22,065 bases of DNA from DASUGM01 sp036274055 (lineage in GTDB: Bacteria > Acidobacteriota > Vicinamibacteria > Vicinamibacterales > SCN-69-37). The notes under the pieces are model-generated. The model had not been told where the DNA came from. It saw nothing but the letters and a program-made list of their open reading frames with translations, and did not search any database. Shown here in pieces: positions 1 through 7,968 of this stretch (its first letter is position 1; each line of letters begins with the position of its first letter). The DNA is taken from positions 1-22,065 of the forward strand of contig DASUGM010000211.1 in assembly GCA_036274055.1 (NCBI GenBank), read 5' to 3'. The translations under genes were made by a program, and so were the position numbers.

Positions 1-5
1 ATTTA

Positions 6-33
6 CGTAAAAAGCCACCCGACGGCTTTTTTT
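6..33 (-). terminator. Intrinsic terminator of the secretion operon
   Basis: Reading the minus strand, an 8-bp stem (AAAAAGCC pairing with GGCTTTTT) encloses a 7-base loop and ends in a run of five T. It begins inside the stop codon of the last pseudopilin gene. The A tract on the 5' side means it could also stop transcription coming from the other direction. The same 26 bases recur after guaB at the right edge of the window, in the same orientation relative to transcription. Confidence 0.8.
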
Positions 34-460
34 AGTACCAGTCGGCGTAGCGGCTGCCGTCCAGGGCGGTGTCGTTCGAGCCGCTCTTGACGTCGTAGAT
101 GCCGGCGGATGCCGAGACGCTCCCCGGCTCTGGATCGGCCTGCACGGTCTGCCAACTGTCGGTCTGATCGGTGATCGGATCCTTCGGGATGGCGCGCAGA
201 TAGCGCTCCGAGACGAGCGCGTCGAGCGAGTCGGGGTACTTCCCCTTGTCGGCGTAAAACTGATCGATCGCCTCGCGCATCAGGAACAGGTCGCTGCGCA
301 GCGCCGCTTCTTTGGCGGAGCGGATGCTGTTTCGGTATTGCGTCAGCGCCAGCGACGCGAGAATCATCACCAGCGAGATGACGACCAGCAGTTCGATCAG
401 CGTCCAGCCGTGATCGGCGGCGTCGCGACGGAGCAATCGGCGGAAGCGGCGTGATCGCAT
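32..460 (-). CDS. gspG: GspG-like type II secretion major pseudopilin
   Basis: A 142-residue pseudopilin that would polymerise into the periplasmic pseudopilus. Residues 1-18 are a basic leader ending in Gly18. The hydrophobic segment WTLIELLVVISLVMILASLA follows, with the conserved Glu at +5 for assembly. This is a class III signal, cut by a prepilin peptidase that is not in this window. The C-terminal half has the GspG pattern of a DxSLDALV-type helix, a proline-rich KDPITD loop and an ending in YDVKSGSNDTALDGSRYADW. Position +1 after the cleavage site is Trp rather than the usual Phe or Met. The start is ATG with GGGGAG about eight bases upstream. It lies 11 bases after the preceding pseudopilin gene and is the last gene of the operon. 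Confidence 0.9.
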   Translation of the reverse strand: MRSRRFRRLLRRDAADHGWTLIELLVVISLVMILASLALTQYRNSIRSAKEAALRSDLFLMREAIDQFYADKGKYPDSLDALVSERYLRAIPKDPITDQTDSWQTVQADPEPGSVSASAGIYDVKSGSNDTALDGSRYADWY

Positions 461-471
461 GAGGGTCTCCC

Positions 472-954
472 CTACCAGTCGCGGTACTTCGTGCCGTTGA
501 GGCCGCGGCCTTCAGCTTTCGAGTACACGTCGTAGACGCTCTGTCCGCCCCAGACGGCGGAGTCGGGCGGGTCGGTGTAACCGCGGAACCCCCACTCGGT
601 CTTGCCGGTGATTGGATCCATCGGCACGCGGCGGAGGAACTTCTTCTTCTTCCCGCTCGAGTCGTTGGCCAGCAACACGCCTTCGACAAGCACGTCGAGG
701 CTCGGCGGGTAGTTTTCGCTGCCGAGCCGGAGTTCGGTCGACGCGATCCGGCCGCTGTCGGCCCAATCCTTGAACGAGTCGATCGCGGCGCGCATCTGCC
801 TGAGGTTGTAGCGCAATTCGCTCTCGCGTTGCCGCCGAATCGAGACCCGCGCCACCGGCAATGCCGCCGAGGCGAGCACCATCATTACCGCTGTGGCGAC
901 GAGCAGCTCGATGAACGTGAACCCGGGTGAGGATCGCTTCAGCCAATTGCGCAT
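472..954 (-). CDS. Second GspG-like pseudopilin
   Basis: A 160-residue prepilin-like protein. An 11-residue leader ends in Gly11 and is followed by FTFIELLVATAVMMVLASAA, the hydrophobic assembly helix with Glu at +5. A charged amphipathic helix (RRQRESELRYNLRQMRAAID) continues the stalk. The globular end contains RRVPMDPITGKTEWGF and closes with LNGTKYRDW, the same kind of ending as the downstream gspG-like protein. This suggests two members of the GspG group rather than a classical minor pseudopilin such as GspH, I, J or K. A GTG two codons upstream (position 960) is an alternative start. I chose the ATG because GGGAA lies seven bases before it. It sits 37 bases after the secretin gene. Confidence 0.85.
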   Translation of the reverse strand: MRNWLKRSSPGFTFIELLVATAVMMVLASAALPVARVSIRRQRESELRYNLRQMRAAIDSFKDWADSGRIASTELRLGSENYPPSLDVLVEGVLLANDSSGKKKKFLRRVPMDPITGKTEWGFRGYTDPPDSAVWGGQSVYDVYSKAEGRGLNGTKYRDW

Positions 955-991
955 ATGCACTTCCCGTAGACCGCCAGCCGCAGCCGGCAGC

Positions 992-3427
992 CTACTTCAC
1001 TACGACGTTCGCCGGCGTGAACAGTAGCGGAACCGTCGCGCCGGTGGGCGCCGACGCCACACCCGAGACGCTGATCGTCGCCGAGCCGGCGGCCGCCGCC
1101 TGGAACGTGATCGACGCGACGAGTCCCGTGCCGGAGGCGCCCGTCTGCCCGGTCGGCCGTGAGATGGCGATGTCGATACGTCCGGCCGTCTGATCAATGC
1201 TCGGCACGAACGTCGCCGTGACGCCGCCCTGAGTCATGAACGTGCCCGGGTTGACGCCGAGCGCCCGCAGCACGGCCGGGTTGTAGCTAATCGACAGCGA
1301 CAGTGTCCCAACATTTGAGACGCCGCTGATCTGCACGGGGACGGTGTAGGGGCCGCTCCCGGCCGCGACCGTACCGTCCGGGCCGGTCGGCACCGTCACC
1401 GTAATCCGGCCGGCCGTCGGTGGCGGCTCTGCGGCGGCGCCGCCGGGCGGCACCGCTTGAATCGGCACGGCGGCGGGCGCCCGCGGCGGCTGAGCCGGCT
1501 GGCCCGTTGTGCCCGGAGGTGGCGTCTGGGCCGCGGGCGGCGGCGTCTGGCCGCCAGCCGGTGGCGTCGCGGCCGCCGGCGCGCCCGCGGCCCCTGCGGC
1601 GGGCGCCTGGCCTTGCGCGCCGCCGGTGGGGGTCAGCGTCGGCGACTGGCCCTGCCCGGACGGAACTCCGCTGAGCGCGTCCAGCGAAAGCAGCGACGGC
1701 GCGCCGCCGCCGATGTTCTGGCCGGTGCCGATAAATCGCGGCCGCAGGTCCGACGGCTTCAGATCGTGGCCGCGGATGATGTGCGGCGTGATGATCATCA
1801 CCAGGTCCGTCTGATCCACCTGGGTGTCGCTGTTGCCGAACAGCGATCGGATGATCGGGATCTTGTTGATGCCTGGAAATCCTTCCATCGACTTGCGATC
1901 GTCGTCACGGAGCAGGCCGGCGAGCATGTTGGCCTCGCCGTCGCGCAGGCGCACCGCGCTCACCGCGGTGCGCTCGACGATCGTCGGAAAGATCTGCCCG
2001 CCGATGTTGAGGTTGTTGCCGAGGCCGCTCTTCTGCAATGTCAGCGCCTCGAGCACGATCTCGTCTTCTTGCGTCACCCGCGGCGTGAACAACAGGTTGA
2101 TGCCGACCGGCTGGTACTGCACCTGCGTCGACGGAATGTTGGCGACGCCGCCGGCGGCCGCCGCCGAGAACACCGTCTGCGGAATCGGCACGAGGTCGCC
2201 GAGCCGGAGCGACATCGGCGTGCCGTCGCGGCCGCGCAACTGCGATTTGGCGAGCGTCTTGGTGTTGGTGTTCGACTCGAGCAGCTGGATCACGGCGGTC
2301 GGCGACTGGACGTAGAAATCCCCGGAGCTCACGCCCCTGCTGACGGTGTTGGCGTTGAACGGCGGTGGACTCGCGGGCGGGAGCCCGCCGCTGGTGTTGG
2401 GCGGCGCGAGTTCCGGCGAGAACGTCAGCCCGATCGCGTAATTGGTCAGGTCGAGCCCGAGCTTGCGGAGGAAGTTGCGATCGACTTCGAGAATCTCCGC
2501 CTCGACCATCACCTCCGGTTTGGCCTTGTCATTGGAATCGATGATGTCGGAGATCACCTGCATCACCGGCGCGGTCGCGCGGACGACGATCGAATTGGTC
2601 GTCTTGTTCTGGAAGATGATCGGCCGGGTCGACGTGGTCTGCGCCAGCAGCTGGTTGAGAATCTGCACCAGCTCGGCCGGATCGGCGTGCGAGATATAGA
2701 ACGTCTGCGTGTACTGATCTTCGTATTTCTGCCGGTTGGTCGGGTTGTCCTGGTACACGAAGATGGTCGTCGGACTGACGACCTTGTAGGTCAGCGTATT
2801 CGCCACCATCAGCTGGTTGAGCGCTTCTTCGAGGCTGGTGCCCTGGATCTCCAGGGACTGGTTGCGCTGGAGCAACTGATCGAGATTCTGATCGTAGGTG
2901 ATGTTGATGTTGGTCAACCGCGAGATCGCGGTCAGGATGTCGCGCAACGCGACGTTCGGCATGCGGATCTGCGGCACTTGTACCCGTGGATCGAGCCGCG
3001 GAATCGCCGACTGCTGCTGCGCCTGTTGACGCAGCTGATCGATGCGCGGCTGGGGGCGGGCCGCGTCGGCGGCGGCGCGCATGCGCCGCTCGAGTTCGAT
3101 GGCCTTTCCCAACGCCAGAGTGTTGGTGACGTCGAGATCGGCGGCCAGCCGGTACTCGGCGACCGCGCCGGCCAGCTGATCCTGGGCCTCGAGGTCGCGC
3201 GCGCGGTGAATGTGCTCGGCGGCCGCCCGGCGCGTCGCGCGCTCGAGCGCGATCTTCAGCTCGACGCGTTCCGGCTCGCGTCCGAGCGCCGTGCGATAGT
3301 ACGCCACGGCGGCATCGTGATCGCCACGTTGCGTCGCCTTTTCGGCGTTCTTGATCGCCTCGGAGGTCGCGCAGCCGGTCGCCATGACGACGGCCAGCGC
3401 CAGACTTCCCCACCGCAATCTGCGCAT
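992..3427 (-). CDS. Secretin lipoprotein with N-terminal TPRs and C-terminal cohesin domain
   Basis: Outer-membrane secretin subunit of 811 residues, of the GspD/PilQ family. Residues 1-20 are a lipoprotein signal with lipobox ATGC. Residues about 25-125 form TPR-like helices (e.g. GDHDAAVAYYRTALGREP). An STN/N0 domain starts near residue 148 (VQVPQIRMPNVALRDIL), followed by N1 (QTFYISHADPAELVQILNQL). The secretin core spans roughly 300-560, with VRLRDGEANMLAGLL, GFPGINKIPIIRSLFG and DLVMIITPHIIRG. A Pro/Ala/Gly/Gln-rich linker (about 570-670) then leads to a cohesin-type beta-sandwich (about 673-811; GTLSLSISYNPAVLRALGVNPG, ending in FTPANVVVK). An in-frame start 26 codons upstream would bury the signal peptide; the chosen ATG has GAGGTGAG about nine bases upstream. 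The sequence fits neither pilQ nor gspD cleanly, so no symbol is given. Confidence 0.92.
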   Translation of the reverse strand: MRRLRWGSLALAVVMATGCATSEAIKNAEKATQRGDHDAAVAYYRTALGREPERVELKIALERATRRAAAEHIHRARDLEAQDQLAGAVAEYRLAADLDVTNTLALGKAIELERRMRAAADAARPQPRIDQLRQQAQQQSAIPRLDPRVQVPQIRMPNVALRDILTAISRLTNINITYDQNLDQLLQRNQSLEIQGTSLEEALNQLMVANTLTYKVVSPTTIFVYQDNPTNRQKYEDQYTQTFYISHADPAELVQILNQLLAQTTSTRPIIFQNKTTNSIVVRATAPVMQVISDIIDSNDKAKPEVMVEAEILEVDRNFLRKLGLDLTNYAIGLTFSPELAPPNTSGGLPPASPPPFNANTVSRGVSSGDFYVQSPTAVIQLLESNTNTKTLAKSQLRGRDGTPMSLRLGDLVPIPQTVFSAAAAGGVANIPSTQVQYQPVGINLLFTPRVTQEDEIVLEALTLQKSGLGNNLNIGGQIFPTIVERTAVSAVRLRDGEANMLAGLLRDDDRKSMEGFPGINKIPIIRSLFGNSDTQVDQTDLVMIITPHIIRGHDLKPSDLRPRFIGTGQNIGGGAPSLLSLDALSGVPSGQGQSPTLTPTGGAQGQAPAAGAAGAPAAATPPAGGQTPPPAAQTPPPGTTGQPAQPPRAPAAVPIQAVPPGGAAAEPPPTAGRITVTVPTGPDGTVAAGSGPYTVPVQISGVSNVGTLSLSISYNPAVLRALGVNPGTFMTQGGVTATFVPSIDQTAGRIDIAISRPTGQTGASGTGLVASITFQAAAAGSATISVSGVASAPTGATVPLLFTPANVVVK

Positions 3428-3501
3428 CTTCACGCACTCACCTCGTGCCGGGGTGCAGGACCCGGCGTCCATCAGACGAATTCCCGAGACGAAAAGTCGA
3501 A

Positions 3502-4062
3502 TCACCCGAGCGGCAACATCTTCTGACCACTGCCGTCGAGGTAGGACACGATGACCGACGTCTGCCCGACCTTCGCGAGTTTGTACCGTCCGTCGATGAT
3601 CTGCCCCTCGACCGCCAGATAGAGCGCGTTGGTTTGGGTGTCCTTCAGCGTCGCGACCGCGGGCCCTCCCGTCACGATCTGGCCGAGCATGATCAATTTC
3701 AACGGAATGTCGGGCGCCTGCGGCACCGGCGGTGGCGGCGGCGCGGTCTGCACCGGCGGCGGCGGCGCCGGCATGGGCGGCGGCGCGGGTGGTGGCGGAG
3801 GTTGCCCGTACCCGAAAGGGTTCCGCCCCGCGGCGGCGTTCTCGGCGACGATTTCCAGCTTCTCCAGGCCGATGGGTGTCGGCTGGGTCGTTGGCGCGAT
3901 CGCGCCCGGCGCGGCGACGTTCAGCGGCACGGTCGCCGGCGCCACCGGGCTTGATGAGAGCCCGAACTGATACACACCCAGCGCGGCGAGGATGACCAGC
4001 ATCACGCCGAGCCGCGTCAGCTGCGAGCGGCGCTCCGGTCCCGGCGGCGGCAGCAGTTTCAT
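3502..4062 (-). CDS. GspC/PilP-like clamp protein of the secretion machine
   Basis: A 186-residue bitopic protein that probably links the inner-membrane PilN/PilO pair to the secretin. Residues about 15-35 are a single transmembrane helix (LGVMLVILAALGVYQFGL). A long linker with proline runs follows (about 75-110). The C-terminal domain (about 112-186, from IPLKLIMLGQIV to SGQKMLPLG) has the small beta-barrel pattern of the GspC homology region and of PilP. Canonical PilP is a lipoprotein; no lipobox is visible here, so the topology is like GspC. The start ATG overlaps the pilO stop by four bases (ATGA), which implies translational coupling. A longer open frame upstream in this phase is out of frame with pilO and is not a real extension. 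Confidence 0.82.
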   Translation of the reverse strand: MKLLPPPGPERRSQLTRLGVMLVILAALGVYQFGLSSSPVAPATVPLNVAAPGAIAPTTQPTPIGLEKLEIVAENAAAGRNPFGYGQPPPPPAPPPMPAPPPPVQTAPPPPPVPQAPDIPLKLIMLGQIVTGGPAVATLKDTQTNALYLAVEGQIIDGRYKLAKVGQTSVIVSYLDGSGQKMLPLG

Positions 4063-4694
4063 CGCGGCGTCACTCCGGCACCGGCCGCGGTGCGCGCGCT
4101 GGCGCTCGACGGCGCGCCGGGCGGCGTGAGGTAGTAGGTCGCGACGGTCATCGACACTTCGAGAATGCCCTGCTGCGTCGTGCTCGCGCCGCCCGGTTCG
4201 GTCAGCTCGACTTTTTCGACAACGATGAATTCCTCGGCGGTCTCGAGCGCGTAGAGGAATTTCTTGATGTTCGGGTACCGGCCGCTGAGCGTGACCCGCG
4301 CGAAGGCTCGGGTCAGCTTGCTGTCGCGCAGCGGCACGTAGTCGAACGCCGCGGCCGTGAAGGTCACGCCGGCATCGCGGGCCGCGTGCTGGATCCACAG
4401 GTTCGTGGTTTTGGTCGCGGTCACGAGATCGTGCGGCAGGATCTCGGCGTAGAACTTCGCCAGCTCGACGTCGGCGCGCTGACGGCTGGTCAGCGTCGAC
4501 TTCGCGCTGCGCTCGATATTGCGGGCCTGCGAAAGCGTCAGCATCGAGCTGTCGCGCGCCGTTTCGAGGCCGGCGACGCTCGTCTGCATCGGCAGCACGC
4601 CCAGCAGCAGCACGCCGATGTTCACGGCGAGCAGCAGCAGGACCGGCAGCACCACGCCGCGGCGCTCGGTGAAAATCCGGCCGGTCAGGCTCAT
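4059..4694 (-). CDS. pilO: PilO-like inner-membrane alignment protein
   Basis: A 211-residue bitopic protein equivalent to PilO of type IV pili and GspM of type II secretion. It pairs with PilN and positions the secretin over the motor. A transmembrane helix lies at about 13-35 (GVVLPVLLLLAVNIGVLLLG). A periplasmic coiled coil follows (about 38-90). The ferredoxin-like domain includes the typical stretch VTLSGRYPNIKKFLYALETA and EEFIVVEKVEL. The C-terminal 30 residues are Ala/Ser/Pro-rich and probably disordered. The start ATG overlaps the pilN stop (ATGA) and its stop overlaps the next start in the same way, so the three genes are translationally coupled. Confidence 0.88.
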   Translation of the reverse strand: MSLTGRIFTERRGVVLPVLLLLAVNIGVLLLGVLPMQTSVAGLETARDSSMLTLSQARNIERSAKSTLTSRQRADVELAKFYAEILPHDLVTATKTTNLWIQHAARDAGVTFTAAAFDYVPLRDSKLTRAFARVTLSGRYPNIKKFLYALETAEEFIVVEKVELTEPGGASTTQQGILEVSMTVATYYLTPPGAPSSASARTAAGAGVTPR

Positions 4695-5356
4695 CGCGAG
4701 CCCCCCTGGCCAGACGACGCTCGCGGCGGCGTGCCCGGCGCCGCTGGCGGCGCTGCGGCTGGTTTGACGTCGGCCGCCGGCACCGCGGCCGCGGCTTTCG
4801 CCTCACGCGCGGAAAAATACGTCGCTTCGAGCCTGGCGATGTAAGTCGAGTCTTCGTTCAAGTCGGTCGCGGCAGGGACGACATCGAGAAACGCGTTGGT
4901 CCCGTTCAACGCTTCGATGAGCGTCGCGACGTCGTCGAGCTGCTTGGCGATGACGATCATCACCACCTTGAGGGTGCCCTTCTCGACGGTCGGGTTCACC
5001 GAAACGAGCTTCACATCGTACGGCAGCGTCTTCTCGAGATGGCCGAACAGGCCGGTCCAGGAGAACGTGCGCGCATCGATGAGCTGATTGGCTTCGCGCG
5101 TCGACGCGGCGACGACGTTGAGCGTCGCGCGATCGATGCTCTTCTGCAGCCGTTCGGCTTCGACGCGGATTCGCGCCGACTGACTCTCGTTCTGGTCGAT
5201 GGCGCTCTTGAGCTCCGACCGCTGCTTCGACAGCGCGATCAGTCGAGTGCCGTTGTACGCGGTCAGCGCCAGCGCGACCACCGCGACGAGCAGGATCGTC
5301 AGCGTGACGAGGCGCTCGTTGTAGAACGGCCGGGTGCTGAGGTTGGCGCGCAGCAC
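4691..5356 (-). CDS. pilN: PilN-like inner-membrane alignment protein
   Basis: A 221-residue bitopic protein matching PilN, the periplasmic half of GspL. Its cytoplasmic N-terminus starts LRANLSTRPFYNERL; the NL(S/A)TRPF-type motif is the part that inserts into the PilM cleft in the family. A transmembrane helix spans about 16-38 and a coiled coil about 40-85. A ferredoxin-like domain runs about 95-175 (LPYDVKLVSVNPTVEKGTLKV). The tail (about 185-221) is low-complexity Ala/Pro. The start codon is GTG, one base after the pilM stop. Keeping PilM and PilN as separate genes is a type IV pilus arrangement; type II systems usually fuse them as GspL. Confidence 0.9.
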   Translation of the reverse strand: MLRANLSTRPFYNERLVTLTILLVAVVALALTAYNGTRLIALSKQRSELKSAIDQNESQSARIRVEAERLQKSIDRATLNVVAASTREANQLIDARTFSWTGLFGHLEKTLPYDVKLVSVNPTVEKGTLKVVMIVIAKQLDDVATLIEALNGTNAFLDVVPAATDLNEDSTYIARLEATYFSAREAKAAAAVPAADVKPAAAPPAAPGTPPRASSGQGGSR

Positions 5357-5357
5357 G

Positions 5358-6320
5358 TCAGGCCGCCTTCCGTTCGCGCAGCAACATGCCCACCGGCGCC
5401 GCCAGCGCGTCGAGGATCTCCGGACCGACGCCGGCGCGATCGGTCAGGTCAGCCGCCGGGCGGACATCGACGGTTTCGACCGGCACACCAAGCCGATCGC
5501 CGATCTCGTGGCGGAGCTGGTCGGCGCGAGCGCTCACGCCGGCGCCGCACAGCCACACCCGACCGAACTTCGTGCCGCCGAGCCGGTCCTCGTGAAACAT
5601 CGCCGTCTGATGCACCAGCGCGCTGAGCGGTTCCTCGTCGACCGCGGTGCGGTGGCGGTAGAACATCAACTGCTGACCGCGCAGGATCGACAGCGTCGTG
5701 GCTTCAGCGGCGAGACACACCACCAGCCAGTCGCCGGGTCCCGTCGCTCCGGCGGCCATGATCGTATTCATGACGTTCAACGACGCGAGGTCGACCACGC
5801 CGGCTTGCACCCCCGCCGCCGCGGCAACCGCTTCGTACTGCATGACGACGGCGCGGCGGGCGACCACCGCCGCCATCGTCGTCACCGCGCCTTCGGCGTG
5901 GGCGACGAAGTAGGAGACCTGGGCGTCGTCGATCGGAAACGGTGTCGCCTTCTTCAATTGCCAGCGGATGAGCTGATCGAGGTCGGCCTGGCGTCCCGGC
6001 AGCTGTTCAAACGGGAGCAACGAGACGCGGGCCACGGAGTCCGGCACGATCAGGGCGGCCCGCCGCGTCGATCGCAGGCCGGCCCGCTCCAACGCGCGGC
6101 GCAAGGCGTCGACGACCACGGCCGGCGTCGGGATGTTGTCAGTGGTGAGGCCGGGCACGACCGCGTCGTCGGGCAGCGCCTCGCTGGCGTGCGCCGCGAC
6201 GACGCTGCCGCCGCCCGATCGACCAAGGCCGACGACGGTCACGCGGCGCGCCGCGATCTCGATCGCGACGGTCGGCGGCGCCGGCGCAAACCACGACGAC
6301 GAACGCGATCCAGGCGTCAT
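5358..6320 (-). CDS. pilM: PilM-like actin-fold cytoplasmic protein
   Basis: A 320-residue cytoplasmic protein of the PilM/GspL actin-like fold that would bind the PilN N-terminus and connect to the ATPase. Recognisable parts are VAIEIAARRVTVVGL near the N-terminus, AALIVPDSVARVSLLPFEQLP, and LDQLIRWQLKKATPFPIDDAQ (family pattern for the segment between subdomains). The second phosphate-binding motif is degenerate: family members have a DIG-type motif, while here the equivalent segment is DWLVVCLAAEATTLSIL. Nucleotide binding is therefore doubtful. The open frame continues 23 codons upstream, but the ATG used here overlaps the gspE stop by four bases (ATGA), the same coupling seen between neighbouring genes. 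Confidence 0.87.
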   Translation of the reverse strand: MTPGSRSSSWFAPAPPTVAIEIAARRVTVVGLGRSGGGSVVAAHASEALPDDAVVPGLTTDNIPTPAVVVDALRRALERAGLRSTRRAALIVPDSVARVSLLPFEQLPGRQADLDQLIRWQLKKATPFPIDDAQVSYFVAHAEGAVTTMAAVVARRAVVMQYEAVAAAAGVQAGVVDLASLNVMNTIMAAGATGPGDWLVVCLAAEATTLSILRGQQLMFYRHRTAVDEEPLSALVHQTAMFHEDRLGGTKFGRVWLCGAGVSARADQLRHEIGDRLGVPVETVDVRPAADLTDRAGVGPEILDALAAPVGMLLRERKAA

Positions 6321-7966
6321 TCGACGAACGTCACCTTGTTGATTTCGCGCAGCGTGCTGACTCCGTTCATCACGAGATCGACGGCGCACTGGCGCAGAAA
6401 GGTCATGCCGGAATCGCGTGCCGCGCGCTTGATTTCCGACGTCGGCCGGCGCTCGAGAATCATGTCACGGATGTTATCGGTCAGGTCCATCAGCTCGCAG
6501 ATCGCCGTCCGGCCCTTGAACCCGGTGCCGCCGCACTCGATGCAGCCGCCGCCTTCGTAGAACACGTGCGTCTGGGCGAGCGCCGGATCCATGGCCGACT
6601 CGATCAACAGTTCGCGGCTGATCGTCGCCGGCCGCTTGCAGTGATCGCAGATCCGGCGGACGAGACGCTGCGCCAGCACGCAGTTGAGCGCCGACACGAA
6701 CTGATACGCCTCGACGCCCATGTTGAGGAAACGGCCGAGCACGTCGATGACGTTGTTGGCGTGCACCGTCGTGAACACGAGATGGCCGGTGAGCGCCGAC
6801 TGAATCGCGATTTGGGCGGTCTCGGGGTCGCGGATTTCGCCGACCATGATCTTGTCGGGATCGTGGCGCAGGATCGAGCGCAGCCCGCGCGCGAACGTCA
6901 GCCCTTTCTTCTCGTTGATCGGGATCTGGGTGATGCCGCGGACCTGGTATTCGACCGGGTCCTCGATGGTGATGATCTTGTCTTCGACCGTCTTGATCTC
7001 CGACAGCGCCGCGTAGAGCGTCGTCGTCTTGCCCGAGCCGGTCGGGCCGGTGACCAGCACCATCCCGTAGGGCTCGCGGATGTATTTCCGGAACCGCTTC
7101 ATCTCGATGTCGGGCCAGCCGAGGATGTCGAGCCGCAGTTCGGTGAACTGCTCGCTCATCGACTCCTTGTCGAGGATGCGGATCACCGCGTCCTCGCCGT
7201 GGACGCTCGGCATGATCGAAACGCGGAAGTCGATGGTCTTGCCGCGGACCCGCAGCTTGAAGCGGCCGTCCTGCGGAACGCGCTTCTCGGCGATGTCGAG
7301 CTCGGCCATGACCTTGATGCGCGAAATGATCGTCGAGTGATGCCGCTTGTCGATCGACTTCATCGCCGGCTGCAGCACGCCGTCGATGCGGTACTTCACG
7401 GCGACGGCGTCGTCCTGGGTTTCGATGTGGATGTCCGAGGCGCGGCGCTGCAGCGCCGTGAACACCATCGAGTCGACCAGCCGGATGACCGGGCTCGCGT
7501 CCGAGGTCAGCTTCTCGACGGTCAGGTTCTCGTCGCCGCTTTCGTCTTCGCGCAGGATCTGCATCTGGAAGCCTTCGGTGGCTTCCTCGAGGACGCGCTG
7601 CGAGCTCTCGCTCTTCTTGAGGATCGACTGAATCGCCGACGCCGTCCCGACGCAGGCGCGGATCGACGTGCCGAGCTGCAGCTCGACCTCATCGACCGTC
7701 CGCATGTCGCTCGGATCCGAGATGACGATCAGCAGCGTCCGGCCCTCGCGCCGGTACGGGACGAATCCGTAGCGCAGCATCAGGTCGGCGGGAATGCTGC
7801 GGAACAGCGCGTGATCGATATTGAAGTGCTCGAGGTCGACGAACTCGAGCTGGTAGCGCGTCGCCAGCCGCCGCGCCCGCGCCTCTTCGGCGGCGCGATC
7901 GACGGGCGCCCCTTCCGGCTCTGCGGCGTAAAGGGCGTCGGGCGGCGGCGCGGTGGGTTCGGCCAT
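6317..7966 (-). CDS. gspE: GspE/PilB-family secretion ATPase
   Basis: A 549-residue hexameric assembly ATPase that would power pseudopilus extension from the cytoplasmic face. The N-terminal part (about 30-150) is a GspE-N/MshEN-type domain with RYQLEFVDLEHFNID. A proline-rich acidic head precedes it. The core carries Walker A GPTGSGKTTT (about 306-315), the Asp box TIEDPVEYQV, the Walker B region IMVGEIRDPETAQIA and the His box HLVFTTVHANN. A four-cysteine zinc site is intact (CDHC and CIEC, about 436-476). All catalytic motifs are present. It begins two bases after the gspF stop. By sequence alone GspE and PilB are hard to tell apart; the adjoining GspG-like pseudopilins favour GspE. Confidence 0.95.
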   Translation of the reverse strand: MAEPTAPPPDALYAAEPEGAPVDRAAEEARARRLATRYQLEFVDLEHFNIDHALFRSIPADLMLRYGFVPYRREGRTLLIVISDPSDMRTVDEVELQLGTSIRACVGTASAIQSILKKSESSQRVLEEATEGFQMQILREDESGDENLTVEKLTSDASPVIRLVDSMVFTALQRRASDIHIETQDDAVAVKYRIDGVLQPAMKSIDKRHHSTIISRIKVMAELDIAEKRVPQDGRFKLRVRGKTIDFRVSIMPSVHGEDAVIRILDKESMSEQFTELRLDILGWPDIEMKRFRKYIREPYGMVLVTGPTGSGKTTTLYAALSEIKTVEDKIITIEDPVEYQVRGITQIPINEKKGLTFARGLRSILRHDPDKIMVGEIRDPETAQIAIQSALTGHLVFTTVHANNVIDVLGRFLNMGVEAYQFVSALNCVLAQRLVRRICDHCKRPATISRELLIESAMDPALAQTHVFYEGGGCIECGGTGFKGRTAICELMDLTDNIRDMILERRPTSEIKRAARDSGMTFLRQCAVDLVMNGVSTLREINKVTFVE

Positions 7967-7968
7967 GA

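Noticed and set aside
1457..3526. A 689-codon open frame on the plus strand opposite the secretin gene.
   Set aside because: The opposite strand encodes a complete secretin with all motifs. The translation is Arg/Asp/His-rich without any recognisable domain, as expected for the complement of GC-rich codons.
4063..4806. The open frame of the GspC/PilP-like gene continues 248 codons upstream, giving a 434-codon protein.
   Set aside because: The extension is Arg-rich, runs through pilO in another frame, and the ATGA overlap at 4059-4062 marks the real start.
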